A DNA stretch of 64,000 bases from contig CAWFYJ010000004.1 in the NCBI GenBank assembly GCA_963820055.1, forward strand, positions 310,001 to 374,000, in the 5' to 3' direction. The translations under genes were made by a program, and so were the position numbers. The stretch is from RHKX01 sp963820055 (lineage in GTDB: Bacteria; Actinomycetota; Thermoleophilia; Solirubrobacterales; 70-9). Every line of letters begins with the position of its first letter. Within the stretch, counting starts at the first letter, position 1. Shown one piece after another: positions 1 through 7,805 of the stretch. The notes beneath the pieces are model-generated. The model saw only the letters and a program-made list of their open reading frames with translations, was not told the DNA's origin and made no database searches.

Positions 1-1002
1 CGGCTCACGGCCGTAGGACAGGGCCTCGGCGGCGTAGTCCTTGATCGGCTTCTCCTCGTCGATCTCCTCCGGCACGCCGAGCAGCTTCGGAAGGCTGACG
101 AGCTCCTTGATCAGGGCGACGATGTCGTCCTTGGTCAGGGTCCGGGTCTCGAGATCGATGTCGAGATCGAGGCGGGCGTTCAGCTTGTAACGGCCGACCG
201 TCGTCAGGTCGTAGCGCTTCGGGTCGAAGAAGAGCTGCTCCATCAGGGCGGAGGCGGCGTCGACCGACGGCGGCTCGCCCGGGCGCTGCTTCTTGAACAG
301 CTCGATGAGCGCGCCTTCCTCGGTCTTGGTGGCGTCGGTGTCGGCGGCGATCGTGTGCCGGATGTAGACGGAGTTGTCGAACATCTCGAGCAGCTGCTCG
401 TCGGAGACGAAGCCCATCGCGCGCAGCAGGACGGTGACCGGGAGCTTGCGCTTGCGGTCGATCCGGGCGAAGACCTTGCCCTTCTTGTCGATCTCGAGCT
501 CGAGCCAGGAGCCGCGGGCCGGCATCAGGTTGGCGATGAAGACCTGCTTCTCGCGGTCCTTCGGGGCCATCACGTAGGCGCCCGGCGAGCGGACGAGCTG
601 GGTGACGACGACGCGCTCGGTGCCGTTGATGATGAACGTGCCGCGGTCGGTCATCCACGGGAAGTCGCCCATGAAGACGGTCTGCTCGCGGATCTCGCCC
701 GTCTCGCGGTTCTGGAAGGAGACCTCGACGTTCAGCGGGCGCGAGTAGGTGATGTCCTTCTCACGGCATTCCTCGATCGTGTTCGCCGGCTCCTCGAAGC
801 GGAAATCGCCGAAGACGATGCCGAGGTTGCCGGTGTAATCGGTGATCGGCGAGACATCATCGATCGTCTCGCGGAGCATGCCGTGCTTGGTATCCGTGAG
901 CCGCTCGAAGGAGCGACGCTGGATATCTATGAGATTGGGTACGTCGAGGGGGGTCTGGAGGCGGGAAAAAGTGCGGCGGGCGGCAGCGTGCGAAGGGGCC
1001 AA
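1..1002 (-). CDS. rpoB: RNA polymerase beta subunit, N-terminal part (runs off the window)
   Basis: This is the first 334 codons of the beta subunit of RNA polymerase; the rest lies beyond base 1. The translation begins MAPSHAARRTFSRLQTPLDV and contains the conserved stretches GDFPWMTDRGTFIINGTERV and VTQLVRSPGAYV of the beta protrusion and lobe. I chose the TTG at 1002-1000 because GAGGAG stands nine bases upstream and no ATG fits as well. It is the last gene visible in the rplJ-rplL-rpoB series. The rifampicin-binding region is not in the window. Confidence 0.97.
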   Translation of the reverse strand, partial: MAPSHAAARRTFSRLQTPLDVPNLIDIQRRSFERLTDTKHGMLRETIDDVSPITDYTGNLGIVFGDFRFEEPANTIEECREKDITYSRPLNVEVSFQNRETGEIREQTVFMGDFPWMTDRGTFIINGTERVVVTQLVRSPGAYVMAPKDREKQVFIANLMPARGSWLELEIDKKGKVFARIDRKRKLPVTVLLRAMGFVSDEQLLEMFDNSVYIRHTIAADTDATKTEEGALIELFKKQRPGEPPSVDAASALMEQLFFDPKRYDLTTVGRYKLNARLDLDIDLETRTLTKDDIVALIKELVSLPKLLGVPEEIDEEKPIKDYAAEALSYGREP

Positions 1003-1125
1003 CTTGGGCGACTCCTCAAGAGGTCTCGGGGGTGGTCGGAATGCGCGCGACTCAACGTACGAGCAGCGAGACGAGCCGACGCGCGACCGCTAAATATAAC
1101 GCACGGCCGCGCGCAGGTGCAAATA

Positions 1126-1179
1126 GCCCGCATTTGCGGGCCTTTCCGGCGCGCCGGGCCAGTACGGCCGGCGCGCCGG
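1126..1179 (-). promoter_or_regulatory. Two hairpins in the rplL-rpoB gap
   Basis: The 185-base gap holds a perfect stem at 1126-1141 (GCCCGC, loop, GCGGGC) and, at 1146-1179, two copies of the 12-base palindrome CCGGCGCGCCGG set 22 bases apart, which can also pair with each other. Transcription runs on the minus strand, so the palindrome pair comes first and the GCCCGC stem second, followed by TATTTG rather than a true T-run. A partial terminator or processing site between ribosomal and polymerase genes is known in other bacteria. That role here is inferred. Confidence 0.5.
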
Positions 1180-1187
1180 GTCAGCGA

Positions 1188-1577
1188 TTACTTGAGTTCG
1201 ACCTCGCCGCCGGCCTCTTCGAGATCGGCCTTGAGCTTCTCCGCTTCCTCGCGGTCGATGCCCTCCTTGACGGGGCCCGGGGCGCTGTCGACGACCGCCT
1301 TGGCCTCCTTGAGGCCGAGCCCGGTCGCGGCGCGAACCGCCTTGATGACCTGGATCTTCTTCTCACCGGCGTTGTTGAGGATGACGTCGACGGTGCTCGA
1401 CTCCTCCTCGGCTCCACCGGCGTCGCCGCCGCCCGCGGCGGCCGGCGCGGCAGCGGCAACGGCCGCGGCCGAAACGCCGAACTCCTCCTCGAGAGCCTTG
1501 ATCCGCTCGGACAGCTCCAGGACCGAGATGCTCTTCAGCTCCTCGATCCACTTGTCGGTCGTAAGTGTGTCGGCCAT
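1188..1577 (-). CDS. rplL: 50S ribosomal protein L7/L12
   Basis: This is the 129-residue stalk protein of the large ribosomal subunit, which recruits translation factors. It has the N-terminal dimerisation helices (residues 1-32), an Ala/Gly-rich hinge (about 36-60) and the conserved C-terminal domain beginning TVDVILNNAGEKKIQVIKAV and ending in GGEVELK. The start ATG follows the rplJ stop directly (TAA then ATG), with GGAGG inside the end of rplJ as ribosome binding site, so the two are probably translationally coupled. Length and motifs are normal. Confidence 0.98.
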   Translation of the reverse strand: MADTLTTDKWIEELKSISVLELSERIKALEEEFGVSAAAVAAAAPAAAGGGDAGGAEEESSTVDVILNNAGEKKIQVIKAVRAATGLGLKEAKAVVDSAPGPVKEGIDREEAEKLKADLEEAGGEVELK

Positions 1578-2324
1578 TTAGTCCTCCTTCTCATCCCCGG
1601 AGTCGACGTCGGCGTCATCGCCGTCCTCCTCCGGAGTCTCATCAGTGTTGTCTTCGGAAGTCGTGTCGGCCTCGGCCTCGGCAGCGGGCTCCTCGGGAGC
1701 CTCCTCGGCGGCGGGAGCCTCGGCCTCGGCGGCGGGCTCGGCGTCGGCGGCGGGGGCATCCTCCTCGGCGGGAGCCTCGGCCTCGGCGGCCGGAGCCTCG
1801 CCGCTGACCAGGCCCTGCTCGGCGACCTGGCCGAGCTGCTGGGCGAGGCCGGCGATCAGCTGGTTCAGCGTCCGGACGAGGCCGGACAGCGGGCTCGCGG
1901 CGAGGCCGACGAGCTGGCCGCGGAGGACGTCGACGCCGGGCAGCTTGGCGATCGCGCTGAACTGGTCGGACGCGAGCGTGGCGCCGTCCATCAGCCCGCC
2001 CTTGTAGGCGAGGACCTGGTTGGCCTTGATGAAGTCGGAGATCGTCTTCGCGACGACGACCGCGTCGCCGCGGACGAAGGTCAGGGCAGTCGGCCCGACG
2101 AGGTGCTCGTCGATGGCGGCGGAAGCGTCGGTCCCGTCGGTGGCGCGCTTCGCCAGCCGGTTCTTGACGACGGTGAAGGACGCGTCGTTCTCGCGCAGCT
2201 TCGTCCGCAGCTCGGCCGCTTGCGGCACCGAGATGCCACGGTAGTCGACCGCGAAGACGGCGTTCGCCGCCTCGAGCTCGGTGCTGATCTCGGCGACCGC
2301 TGCTTCCTTCTGATCTCTGTTCAT
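1578..2324 (-). CDS. rplJ: 50S ribosomal protein L10 with long acidic tail
   Basis: L10 anchors the L7/L12 stalk. Residues 1-170 are a normal L10 (MNRDQKEAAVAEISTELEAA, then VDYRGISVPQAAELRTKLR). Residues 171-248 are an extra low-complexity tail rich in Ala, Glu, Asp and Pro, making the protein about 75 residues longer than the usual 165-175. I placed the start at the ATG at 2324, preceded by AAGGA, because the upstream 30 codons of the open frame are the leader region and not conserved protein. The tail is in frame and ends at a TAA abutting rplL. Confidence 0.96.
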   Translation of the reverse strand: MNRDQKEAAVAEISTELEAANAVFAVDYRGISVPQAAELRTKLRENDASFTVVKNRLAKRATDGTDASAAIDEHLVGPTALTFVRGDAVVVAKTISDFIKANQVLAYKGGLMDGATLASDQFSAIAKLPGVDVLRGQLVGLAASPLSGLVRTLNQLIAGLAQQLGQVAEQGLVSGEAPAAEAEAPAEEDAPAADAEPAAEAEAPAAEEAPEEPAAEAEADTTSEDNTDETPEEDGDDADVDSGDEKED

Positions 2325-2470
2325 CTCAGGTGTGTCCTTGGTTTCTGAAGATTCGGGCCCGAAACGAGAAGAGCCCGCACGCGGGCGGGCTCGAGCAGAT
2401 GCTTCGGGCTCCACCTCGGCCGGCCACGTCGCGAGACGGTTATGGAGCTATCGCTCCGCCGGCGGTCTTC
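2325..2470 (-). promoter_or_regulatory. Candidate L10 leader / attenuator
   Basis: About 145 bases upstream of rplJ are non-coding and strongly structured. A stem at 2371-2392 pairs GAGCCCGC with GCGGGCTC around a six-base loop. Autoregulatory leaders at which L10(L7/L12) binds its own mRNA are well known for this position. I recognise position and structure potential only; I did not match the family covariance model. Confidence 0.45.
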
Positions 2471-2525
2471 GGCTTCGGGACGCGGCAGTGTAGGGGAATC
2501 TCAACCAGGGCGGCGGGGCGGAACC

Positions 2526-2903
2526 TCAGGGAATCCGCTCGCGAGCGCTCCGCAACTCCTCGGCGCCGACGTCGATCGCGGCCGACGCGGCGGCGAGGTC
2601 CCCGCCGGCCGGCCGCCGACGCCCGGGAAGGCGGCGGCGGGGAGGGGCGGCGGCTGCTCGTTCGCCCCCGCCCCCCTCCCTGGTCGCCTCGGCCGGCACG
2701 ACGTCGATGACGGCGTTCAGGCTGAGCACCCGCATCCGCAGCAGCCGCGCCTCGATCGCGGCGACGATCGCCATGCCGTCGGCGAGGCGACGATCGCGCC
2801 GGAGCGCGACCCTGATGCCGCCCCGCCGGGGCTCATCGTCAGGCTGAGCGCTGCTGGTCGAGCCGTTCAGAGGCTCGCTGTACGAGTTCTGCGAGTTCGT
2901 CAT
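2526..2903 (-). CDS. Hypothetical basic protein, doubtful
   Basis: An open frame of up to 125 codons, possibly starting later than 2903 because its first 65 bases overlap the end of the YtxH-like gene in another frame. The product is rich in Arg, Ala and Gly, with one mildly hydrophobic stretch (MAIVAAIEARLLRMRVLSLN) and a low-complexity C-terminus. I do not recognise it. I considered a GvpA/GvpJ gas-vesicle protein and found no signature. It may simply be GC-rich sequence without a gene. Confidence 0.25.
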   Translation of the reverse strand: MTNSQNSYSEPLNGSTSSAQPDDEPRRGGIRVALRRDRRLADGMAIVAAIEARLLRMRVLSLNAVIDVVPAEATREGGGGERAAAAPPRRRLPGRRRPAGGDLAAASAAIDVGAEELRSARERIP

Positions 2904-2973
2904 AGCGCTCCCGTCCGGCTCGCGAGCCGAGCACGTAACCGACCCCGAGCATGATCAGGCTCGTGATCCTCAC
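2839..2973 (-). CDS. Small YtxH-like membrane protein
   Basis: A 44-residue frame starts at GTG 2973 and reads VRITSLIMLGVGYVLGSRAG followed by RERYDELAELVQRASERLDQ. A short hydrophobic segment, then GYVLGSRAGRERY and an amphipathic helix, is typical of actinobacterial YtxH-type small envelope proteins. The GTG overlaps the TGA of the upstream gene (GTGA), so it is likely translationally coupled as the last member of a three-gene cassette. The role is unknown; YtxH-type proteins are linked to general stress in Firmicutes. Confidence 0.6.
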   Translation of the reverse strand: MRITSLIMLGVGYVLGSRAGRERYDELAELVQRASERLDQQRSA

Positions 2974-3308
2974 GAGCTCTCCCGCTTGCGGAGCGAGGAG
3001 ACCGCGGCGCTCGCCGCCGTCACGCCGGCCACGCCGGCGGCGACTGCCAGGGTCGGCTTGCCGGCCTTCTTGATCGGCCCCGACCCGAGCTTCAGCGGGC
3101 TGCCGCCGACGGCCTTCTTCGCCGGGTTCGCGACCGAGCTCAGGTCGAGCGAGTCGAACCGCTCCCCGGCCCGCCGGCCCTGCTCTGCGTCGGTGGCGCC
3201 GCTGACGGCGGTCTCGATCGCGTGCCGTGCCGCAGCCTTCAGCATCTGCTGGTTCTCGATCGTCTCCAGGAGACGCTCGATCTTGCTCTTCCGCTCGAAC
3301 AACTTCAT
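2970..3308 (-). CDS. Hypothetical membrane-associated protein of the L10-L1 cassette
   Basis: A 112-residue protein, MKLFERKSKIERLLETIENQ at the N-terminus, with a charged helical first half and a hydrophobic Ala/Val/Gly stretch near residues 88-104 (AVAAGVAGVTAASAAV) that could span or touch the membrane. Its ATG at 3308 overlaps the TGA of the upstream coiled-coil gene (ATGA), and its own TGA overlaps the next GTG. The three genes therefore look like one translational unit. I do not recognise the family. Confidence 0.65.
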   Translation of the reverse strand: MKLFERKSKIERLLETIENQQMLKAAARHAIETAVSGATDAEQGRRAGERFDSLDLSSVANPAKKAVGGSPLKLGSGPIKKAGKPTLAVAAGVAGVTAASAAVSSLRKRESS

Positions 3309-4285
3309 CGTGTGCCCCTCTCGGCGCGCTTGATCGCCGTGACCAGTTCCTGCTTGCTCATCTTCGAGCGGCCCGGAACGTCGATGGTGGCAGCGAGGTC
3401 GAGCAACTCGTCCTTGCTGTGCGACGCGAGGTCGCCATTGGTCTTTCCGTTCTCCATCTGCATCGCCGCCTGCTTGGCCGCGGCCTGCGACTCCTCGCGG
3501 ATCCGCTCGGCGGCCTCGACCTTCCGATCGGCATCAGCCGCCTGCTCCTGCGCCTCCTCCGCCAGCTCGTCCGCCTGCTTCTGGGCGGCTTCGGCCGCCT
3601 CCCGCGCCGCGACCTTCGCCTCGTCGGCGAGGCGCCTGGCCTCGGCGAGCTGGTGGGTCGCCGCCTCCATCGCCTTCTTGGCCCGGGTCTGGGCCTTCTC
3701 GGCATCCTCCTGGGCGTCGTGGGCATCCGACTCGGCGCTCTCGCGGACCGCACGGATCTGCTCGTCGGCCTCCTCACGCGCGTCGCGGCGGGCGGCCTTG
3801 ATCATCTCCTCGGCCTCCCGGCGGGCGTCGGCCTCGCGCTCCTCGACGCTGCGATCGCCCTCCTCCTTCGCCGCGCCGATGCGCTCCTGCGATTCCTCGC
3901 TGACAGCATTGGCGTGCTCGGATCGTCGCTGCGCCTCCTCGGCCAGCGCCAGGGCATCGTCCTCGGCCTCCTGAGCGCGTTCCGCCGCCTCGCGGGCACG
4001 GTTCATCCGCGCCTCGACCGAATGGTCGTCGCGCGCCCGGCGCATCCGCCGGCTGATCGAGTCGTCGCGGACCAACGGCGCCGCGTCGATCACCGACTCC
4101 TTGATGCCGCGGACCTTCGCCCGCGCGGACTCTTTGGTGTCGCTCGCCGTGTCCGCGGCGCTCGACTGCGCACGGTCGGCGGGCTGTCCCGCCTTCGAAA
4201 GCAGCCATGCCGCGTTCGATGGAAGTTCTTTCAGGCCCGACTTCGCGTGTTCCGACAGCCAGTGCGCTGGGTGAATGCTTGCCAT
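3305..4285 (-). CDS. Long alanine/glutamate coiled-coil protein with C-terminal Rho_N/SAP-like module
   Basis: A 326-residue protein starting at ATG 4285 behind GAGGAGAG. Residues 1-75 are unique (MASIHPAHWLSEHAKSGLKE). Residues about 80-275 form an almost uninterrupted Ala/Glu/Arg heptad region, a long coiled coil. The last 40 residues (HSKDELLDLAATIDVPGRSK, then MSKQELVTAIKRA) match the short helix-extended-helix Rho_N/SAP-like module that can bind nucleic acid. There is no signal peptide. It heads a coupled three-gene cassette sitting between rplA and rplJ. A stress or envelope-scaffold role is possible but not shown. Confidence 0.8.
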   Translation of the reverse strand: MASIHPAHWLSEHAKSGLKELPSNAAWLLSKAGQPADRAQSSAADTASDTKESARAKVRGIKESVIDAAPLVRDDSISRRMRRARDDHSVEARMNRAREAAERAQEAEDDALALAEEAQRRSEHANAVSEESQERIGAAKEEGDRSVEEREADARREAEEMIKAARRDAREEADEQIRAVRESAESDAHDAQEDAEKAQTRAKKAMEAATHQLAEARRLADEAKVAAREAAEAAQKQADELAEEAQEQAADADRKVEAAERIREESQAAAKQAAMQMENGKTNGDLASHSKDELLDLAATIDVPGRSKMSKQELVTAIKRAERGTR

Positions 4286-4328
4286 ACGTCTCTCCTCGTC
4301 TGGACGGGCATTCAAGCCCTCTATTGCG

Positions 4329-4376
4329 GGTCGTCGCGACCCTTGTCTCTCTCTCCGCCCGGCGCGAGGCGCCGGG
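4329..4376 (-). terminator. Hairpins downstream of rplA
   Basis: Two perfect stems stand between rplA and the coiled-coil cassette: 4358-4376 (CCCGGCGC, GAG loop, GCGCCGGG) and 4329-4343 (GGGTCG, TCG loop, CGACCC). They lie past the rplA stop in the direction of transcription. No T-run follows, so an intrinsic terminator is uncertain. They may also mark a promoter region for the inserted cassette. Confidence 0.4.
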
Positions 4377-4486
4377 GCTCTCCACGAAAGCGCTACCCCC
4401 GCCCTTCCGGAATAAACCGGCAAGGAAGATCGGCCCGCGTCGAGCGAGTTGCGGAAGTCGCGACCGGGCGGCGCCGGGGTGTCTGT

Positions 4487-5260
4487 CTAGGCGACGGCGG
4501 CTTCGGCGTCCGGCGCTTCGGCGCTCTCGGCGCTCTCGGCGCCTTCGACGGTCCCGAGGATCTCCGACTCGCGGGTGCGCGAGCTGTCGACCCGGATGCC
4601 GGGGCCCATCGTCGTCGTCAGCGTGATGCTGATCATGTAGCGGCCCTTGGCGGCGGCCGGCTTGGCGCGGACGATCTCGTCGATCACGGCCGCGTAGTTC
4701 TCGAGCAGCGCCTGCTCGGAGAAGCTGATCTTGCCGATCGAGAGGTGGACGACCGCCTGCCGGTCGGTCCGGTACTCGATCTTGCCGGACTTGGTCTCGG
4801 TGACCGCCTTGGTCACGTCGTCGGTGACCGTGCCGACCTTGGGGTTCGGCATCTTGCCCTGCGGGCCGAGGATCCGGCCGAGGCGGCCGACCTTCGGCAT
4901 CTGGTCGGGCGTCGCGATGACGATGTCGAAGTCGGTCCAGCCGGCCTCGATGCGCTCGGCGAGATCGTCGGAGCCGACGAACTCGGCACCGGCCTCGGTC
5001 GCCTCACGGGCCTTGTCGCCCTCGGCGAAGACGGCGACGGTGACGTCGCGGCCGCCGCCGTTCGGCAACGCGAGCGTGCCGCGGAGTTGCTCGTCGGCGT
5101 GGCGGACGTTGACGCCGAGCCGGAGGTGCACCTCGACGGTCTCGTCGAAGTTGGCGGACGCCGTCTGCTTGAGGAGCGCGACGGCCTCGGCGGGCTCGTA
5201 GTGGTGGGTCCGGTCGATCTTCTCGTAGGCGGCGCGGAACCGCTTGCCGTGCTTGGCCAT
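4487..5260 (-). CDS. rplA: 50S ribosomal protein L1
   Basis: A 257-residue L1, the mobile stalk protein on the E-site side of the large subunit. The family stretch LGRILGPQGKMPNPKVGTVT is intact near residue 130, and the N-terminus MAKHGKRFRAAYEKIDRTHH is typical. The C-terminus carries an extra acidic tail of about 25 residues (ESAESAEAPDAEAAVA). The start lies two bases after the stop of rplK, consistent with the rplK-rplA operon seen in most bacteria. Confidence 0.98.
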   Translation of the reverse strand: MAKHGKRFRAAYEKIDRTHHYEPAEAVALLKQTASANFDETVEVHLRLGVNVRHADEQLRGTLALPNGGGRDVTVAVFAEGDKAREATEAGAEFVGSDDLAERIEAGWTDFDIVIATPDQMPKVGRLGRILGPQGKMPNPKVGTVTDDVTKAVTETKSGKIEYRTDRQAVVHLSIGKISFSEQALLENYAAVIDEIVRAKPAAAKGRYMISITLTTTMGPGIRVDSSRTRESEILGTVEGAESAESAEAPDAEAAVA

Positions 5261-5262
5261 TG

Positions 5263-5691
5263 TCAGCTTCCCTCCACGTCGACGCCCATCGAGCGGGCGG
5301 TCCCGGCGATGATCTTGGAGGCGGCGTCGAGGTCGTTTGCGTTCAGGTCGGGCATCTTCTTCTCGGCGATCTCGCGGATCTGCGCGGCGCTGATCTTGCC
5401 CACCTTGTTGACGTGCGGCTCGCCGGAACCCTTCTGGATCCCGAGCGCCTCCTTGATCAGGACGGCGGCCGGCGGCGTCTTCGTGATGAAGGTGAAGCTG
5501 CGGTCCTCGAAGACCGTGATCTCGACCGGGATGATCGTTCCCGAGTCCTGCTGGGTCTGCGCGTTGAACGCCTTGCAGAAGTCCATGATGTTGACGCCGT
5601 GCTGACCGAGCGCCGGGCCGACGGGCGGGGCCGGGTTGGCGGCTCCCGCGGGGATCTGCAGCTTGATGAGTGTGAGGACCTTCTTGGCCAT
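5263..5691 (-). CDS. rplK: 50S ribosomal protein L11
   Basis: A 142-residue L11, part of the GTPase-associated centre. The N-terminal motif AGAANPAPPVGPALGQHGVN and the C-terminal rRNA-binding part (KKMPDLNANDLDAASKIIAG) are both present. It has the normal length and sits between nusG and rplA. The gap to nusG is nine bases and the gap to rplA two bases. Confidence 0.98.
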   Translation of the reverse strand: MAKKVLTLIKLQIPAGAANPAPPVGPALGQHGVNIMDFCKAFNAQTQQDSGTIIPVEITVFEDRSFTFITKTPPAAVLIKEALGIQKGSGEPHVNKVGKISAAQIREIAEKKMPDLNANDLDAASKIIAGTARSMGVDVEGS

Positions 5692-5700
5692 GTTCGTCTC

Positions 5701-6270
5701 CTAAACCTTCTTGACCTGGTCGTAGCCGACCTCGACGGGGGTCTCGCGACCGAAGATCGAGACCAGGACCTTGAGCTTCGCCGCGTCGTCGTTGATCTCG
5801 GCGATCTCGCCGGAGAAGTCGGACAGCGGGCCGGAGATGACCTTGACGGTCTCCCCGATCTCGTACTGGGCGCGGGGCTTGGCACGCTCGGCCGAACCGC
5901 CGCCGGACTGCTGGCCGGCGGCCGCGGGTGCGGCTCCGGGAGTCTCGGTGTGGAGCAGGTTGTCCACCTCGCTCTGCGAGAGCGGCAGCGGCTTGTTGCG
6001 CGAGCCGACGAAGCCGGTGACGCCGGGAGTGTTCTTGACGAGGCCCCAGGCCTCGTCGGTCATCTCCATCTGCACGAGCACGTAGCCGGGCATCGTCCGC
6101 TTCTCGACGTTGACCTTGCGGCCGTCCTTGATCTCCTGGACCTGCTCGGTGGGAACGACGACCTGGCGCACCTTCCGCGCCTGGCCCATCGTCTGGACCC
6201 GGTGCTCGAGGTTGTGCTTGACCTTGTTCTCGTGGCCCGAATATGTGTTGATCACGTACCAGCGAAACAT
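5701..6270 (-). CDS. nusG: Transcription termination/antitermination factor NusG
   Basis: A 189-residue NusG. The NGN domain (residues 1-110) starts MFRWYVINTYSGHENKVKHN and contains KRTMPGYVLVQM. A flexible Ala/Gly/Gln linker follows at about 110-130, and the KOW domain at about 133-189 contains GETVKVISGPLSDFSGEI. NusG binds RNA polymerase and couples it to Rho or the ribosome. The order secE-nusG-rplK-rplA is the standard one. Confidence 0.98.
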   Translation of the reverse strand: MFRWYVINTYSGHENKVKHNLEHRVQTMGQARKVRQVVVPTEQVQEIKDGRKVNVEKRTMPGYVLVQMEMTDEAWGLVKNTPGVTGFVGSRNKPLPLSQSEVDNLLHTETPGAAPAAAGQQSGGGSAERAKPRAQYEIGETVKVISGPLSDFSGEIAEINDDAAKLKVLVSIFGRETPVEVGYDQVKKV

Positions 6271-6313
6271 GCGTTGAAAATTCTTCCTTGGTGGGTTGGC
6301 TGACTGCCGATCG

Positions 6314-6809
6314 TCAGATCAGCAAGTCGACGAGTCGGCTGAAGAGCGCGTCGAGGATCCCCAGATAAGCGGCGGCGACGGCGACGAAGAGGAGCGTCAC
6401 GGCCGAGGCCTGGACCAGCGTATCGCGGTCCGGCCACTGCACCTTGCGGAGCTCCTTGATGACGGAGGAGAAGAAACTGCGGATCGGGCCGTGCTGCTTT
6501 TCGACGACCGGCTCGCGGCCGGCCCGGCGCGCGGCCTGCTCCTTGGCGCGGCGCGTCGCCTCCTTCTGCTGGCGTCGCTGCTCGCGGCGGTCGGGCTTCG
6601 CAGGGGCGGGCGCCTCGAGGGCCTGGTCTCGGCGTCTCCTCCCCGCCGTGCTCGATCGCGAGCTCGGCCTCGATCACGTCGGCGCTCTCCGGCACCTGCG
6701 TGTCGTGCTGGGCCTGCGACTCGGAGTCGCGCTCGACCTCGATGCCCTCTTCGGCGAGGCGGCGCTTCCGCTCGGCCTCGGCCTTCCGCTGTGCACGGCT
6801 CTTGGCCAT
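6314..6809 (-). CDS. secE: Preprotein translocase subunit SecE (apparent frameshift)
   Basis: SecE is an essential part of the SecYEG channel. The N-terminal frame starts at ATG 6809 (MAKSRAQRKAEAERKRRLAE), a charged cytoplasmic region. The conserved C-terminal part lies in another frame: GPIRSFFSSVIKELRKVQWP, then one membrane helix (TLLFVAVAAAYLGILDALF), ending at the TGA at 6314. Joining them needs one base removed or two added between about 6610 and 6645. Loss of secE should not be viable, so a sequence error is likelier than a real mutation. Confidence 0.9.
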
Positions 6810-6815
6810 CGTCGC

Positions 6816-6980
6816 TCAGCGGGTCTCCTTGTGGGCCGTATGGCGGCCGCACCACTTGCAGTACTTGCTCAGCTCGATCCGGTCGGGCGTGTTCCGCCGC
6901 GACTTGTTCGTCTGGTAATTGCGCCGCTTGCACTCCTCGCAGGCGAGGGTTGCGGCTATGCGTACGTCTCCACGGGCCAT
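6816..6980 (-). CDS. rpmG: 50S ribosomal protein L33
   Basis: A 54-residue L33, MARGDVRIAATLACEECKRR, then NYQTNKSRRNTPDRIELSKY and a second CxxC (CKWCG). Both zinc-binding pairs, CEEC and CKWC, are present, so this is the zinc-dependent form. It lies directly upstream of secE, as in most actinobacteria. I saw no tRNA-Trp next to it, although one is often found here. Confidence 0.95.
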   Translation of the reverse strand: MARGDVRIAATLACEECKRRNYQTNKSRRNTPDRIELSKYCKWCGRHTAHKETR

Positions 6981-7308
6981 CTATCTATCCAGGCAGCGTC
7001 GGGGTTGAAGCTCAGGTCAAATCGTTACTTGGGTGCGTCTCGCGACTCCCTCACCCCTGTCGGACCGTACCTGTCGGGCTCCTGATCAGGGCCGTCGAGG
7101 CTGGAACTGAATCCCCGGTCCCGGGCGCGAGGTCGGGCAAGAATAGCGTGGCGGCGACGAGGGGCGACGTCCTAGGACCAATGTCGCCTGGAAAGCGGGA
7201 CCTCGTGACCGGCAGTGTCTGCCGGGCATTGGAGACCAGGAGAACAGGATCGGTCTTCACGGGGCCGCCCGCCCGGGCGGACGCCCAACCCTACGGAAGG
7301 AAACGAAC
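6981..7308. promoter_or_regulatory. Divergent intergenic region upstream of rpmG and the DUF4242 gene
   Basis: This 328-base region separates the minus-strand ribosomal cluster from a plus-strand gene and must hold both promoters. I see no RNA gene in it. A 12-base palindrome, CCGCCCGGGCGG, lies at 7269-7280, about 30 bases before the plus-strand start, and GGAAGGAAAC at about 7296-7305 is the ribosome binding site. I could not assign -10 and -35 boxes. Confidence 0.35.
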
Positions 7309-7611
7309 ATGGATACATACGTCATTCGCCGCCTGCGGGCCTGGAGCTCGCCGGAGGATCTGGGTGCAGCGGCCGAGCGCTCGAAGAGCGTCGCCGCCGA
7401 GGAGTTCCCCTCGGACATCCGCTGGATCCGCAGCTACGTCATCGCCGAGGAGGACGGCACGCTGGGCACGGTCTGCATCTACCAGGCGACCAGCCCCGAG
7501 GCGATCCGCGACCACGCCAGTCGAGTCGGCATGCCCGCCGACGAGATCTGGAACGTCGCCGACACCGTCGTCGTCAGACCCGACCCGGTCGAGGAGACCG
7601 CCGCGGCCTGA
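7309..7611 (+). CDS. DUF4242 family small protein
   Basis: A 100-residue soluble protein (MDTYVIRRLRAWSSPEDLGA, and later WIRSYVIAEEDGTLGTVCIY). The pattern resembles DUF4242 proteins, small ferredoxin-like alpha/beta barrels, one of which (SCO4226 of Streptomyces) is a reported nickel-binding protein. A strong ribosome binding site precedes the ATG. It stands alone between the ribosomal cluster and a Nudix gene. Its function here is unknown. Confidence 0.75.
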   Translation: MDTYVIRRLRAWSSPEDLGAAAERSKSVAAEEFPSDIRWIRSYVIAEEDGTLGTVCIYQATSPEAIRDHASRVGMPADEIWNVADTVVVRPDPVEETAAA

Positions 7612-7632
7612 CAAGTCGCGTCGGTCGACTAC

Positions 7633-7665
7633 GGAACCGGGGCCTCGCCGCGAGGTCCCGGTTCC
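7633..7665 (+). terminator. Strong hairpin after the DUF4242 gene
   Basis: A long imperfect stem pairs GGAACCGGGGCCTCG with CGAGGTCCCGGTTCC around a CCG loop, 21 bases after the stop codon. It lacks a downstream T-run, as is common in very GC-rich genomes. It is the likely end of that transcript. Confidence 0.55.
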
Positions 7666-7805
7666 GGGTCCGCGTCGTAGTTGGACCAGCGCGGAGGCGT
7701 CGCGGACAAGTCCTCGTACGCCTACGGTCCGCTCAACCCTGCCGCTAAATGCAACTCGGAGAGCTTCCCCCAGTGGGGGTACGTACATTTTGCGAGGATG
7801 CACCG

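Noticed and set aside
2526..2973. Possible gas-vesicle gene (GvpA/J) in the cassette before rplJ
   Set aside because: None of the three frames shows the GvpA helix-strand signature. A YtxH-like reading explains 2839-2973 better.
1032..5605. Long plus-strand open frames (438 and 792 codons) opposite the ribosomal genes
   Set aside because: They are antisense to certain genes, are low-complexity in Leu, Arg and Gly, and arise because very GC-rich DNA lacks stop codons. Similar antisense frames opposite folE2, the oxygenase, lon and the cyclase were left out for the same reason.
6981..7308. tRNA-Trp expected next to secE/rpmG
   Set aside because: No cloverleaf or CCA anticodon loop could be found on either strand here.
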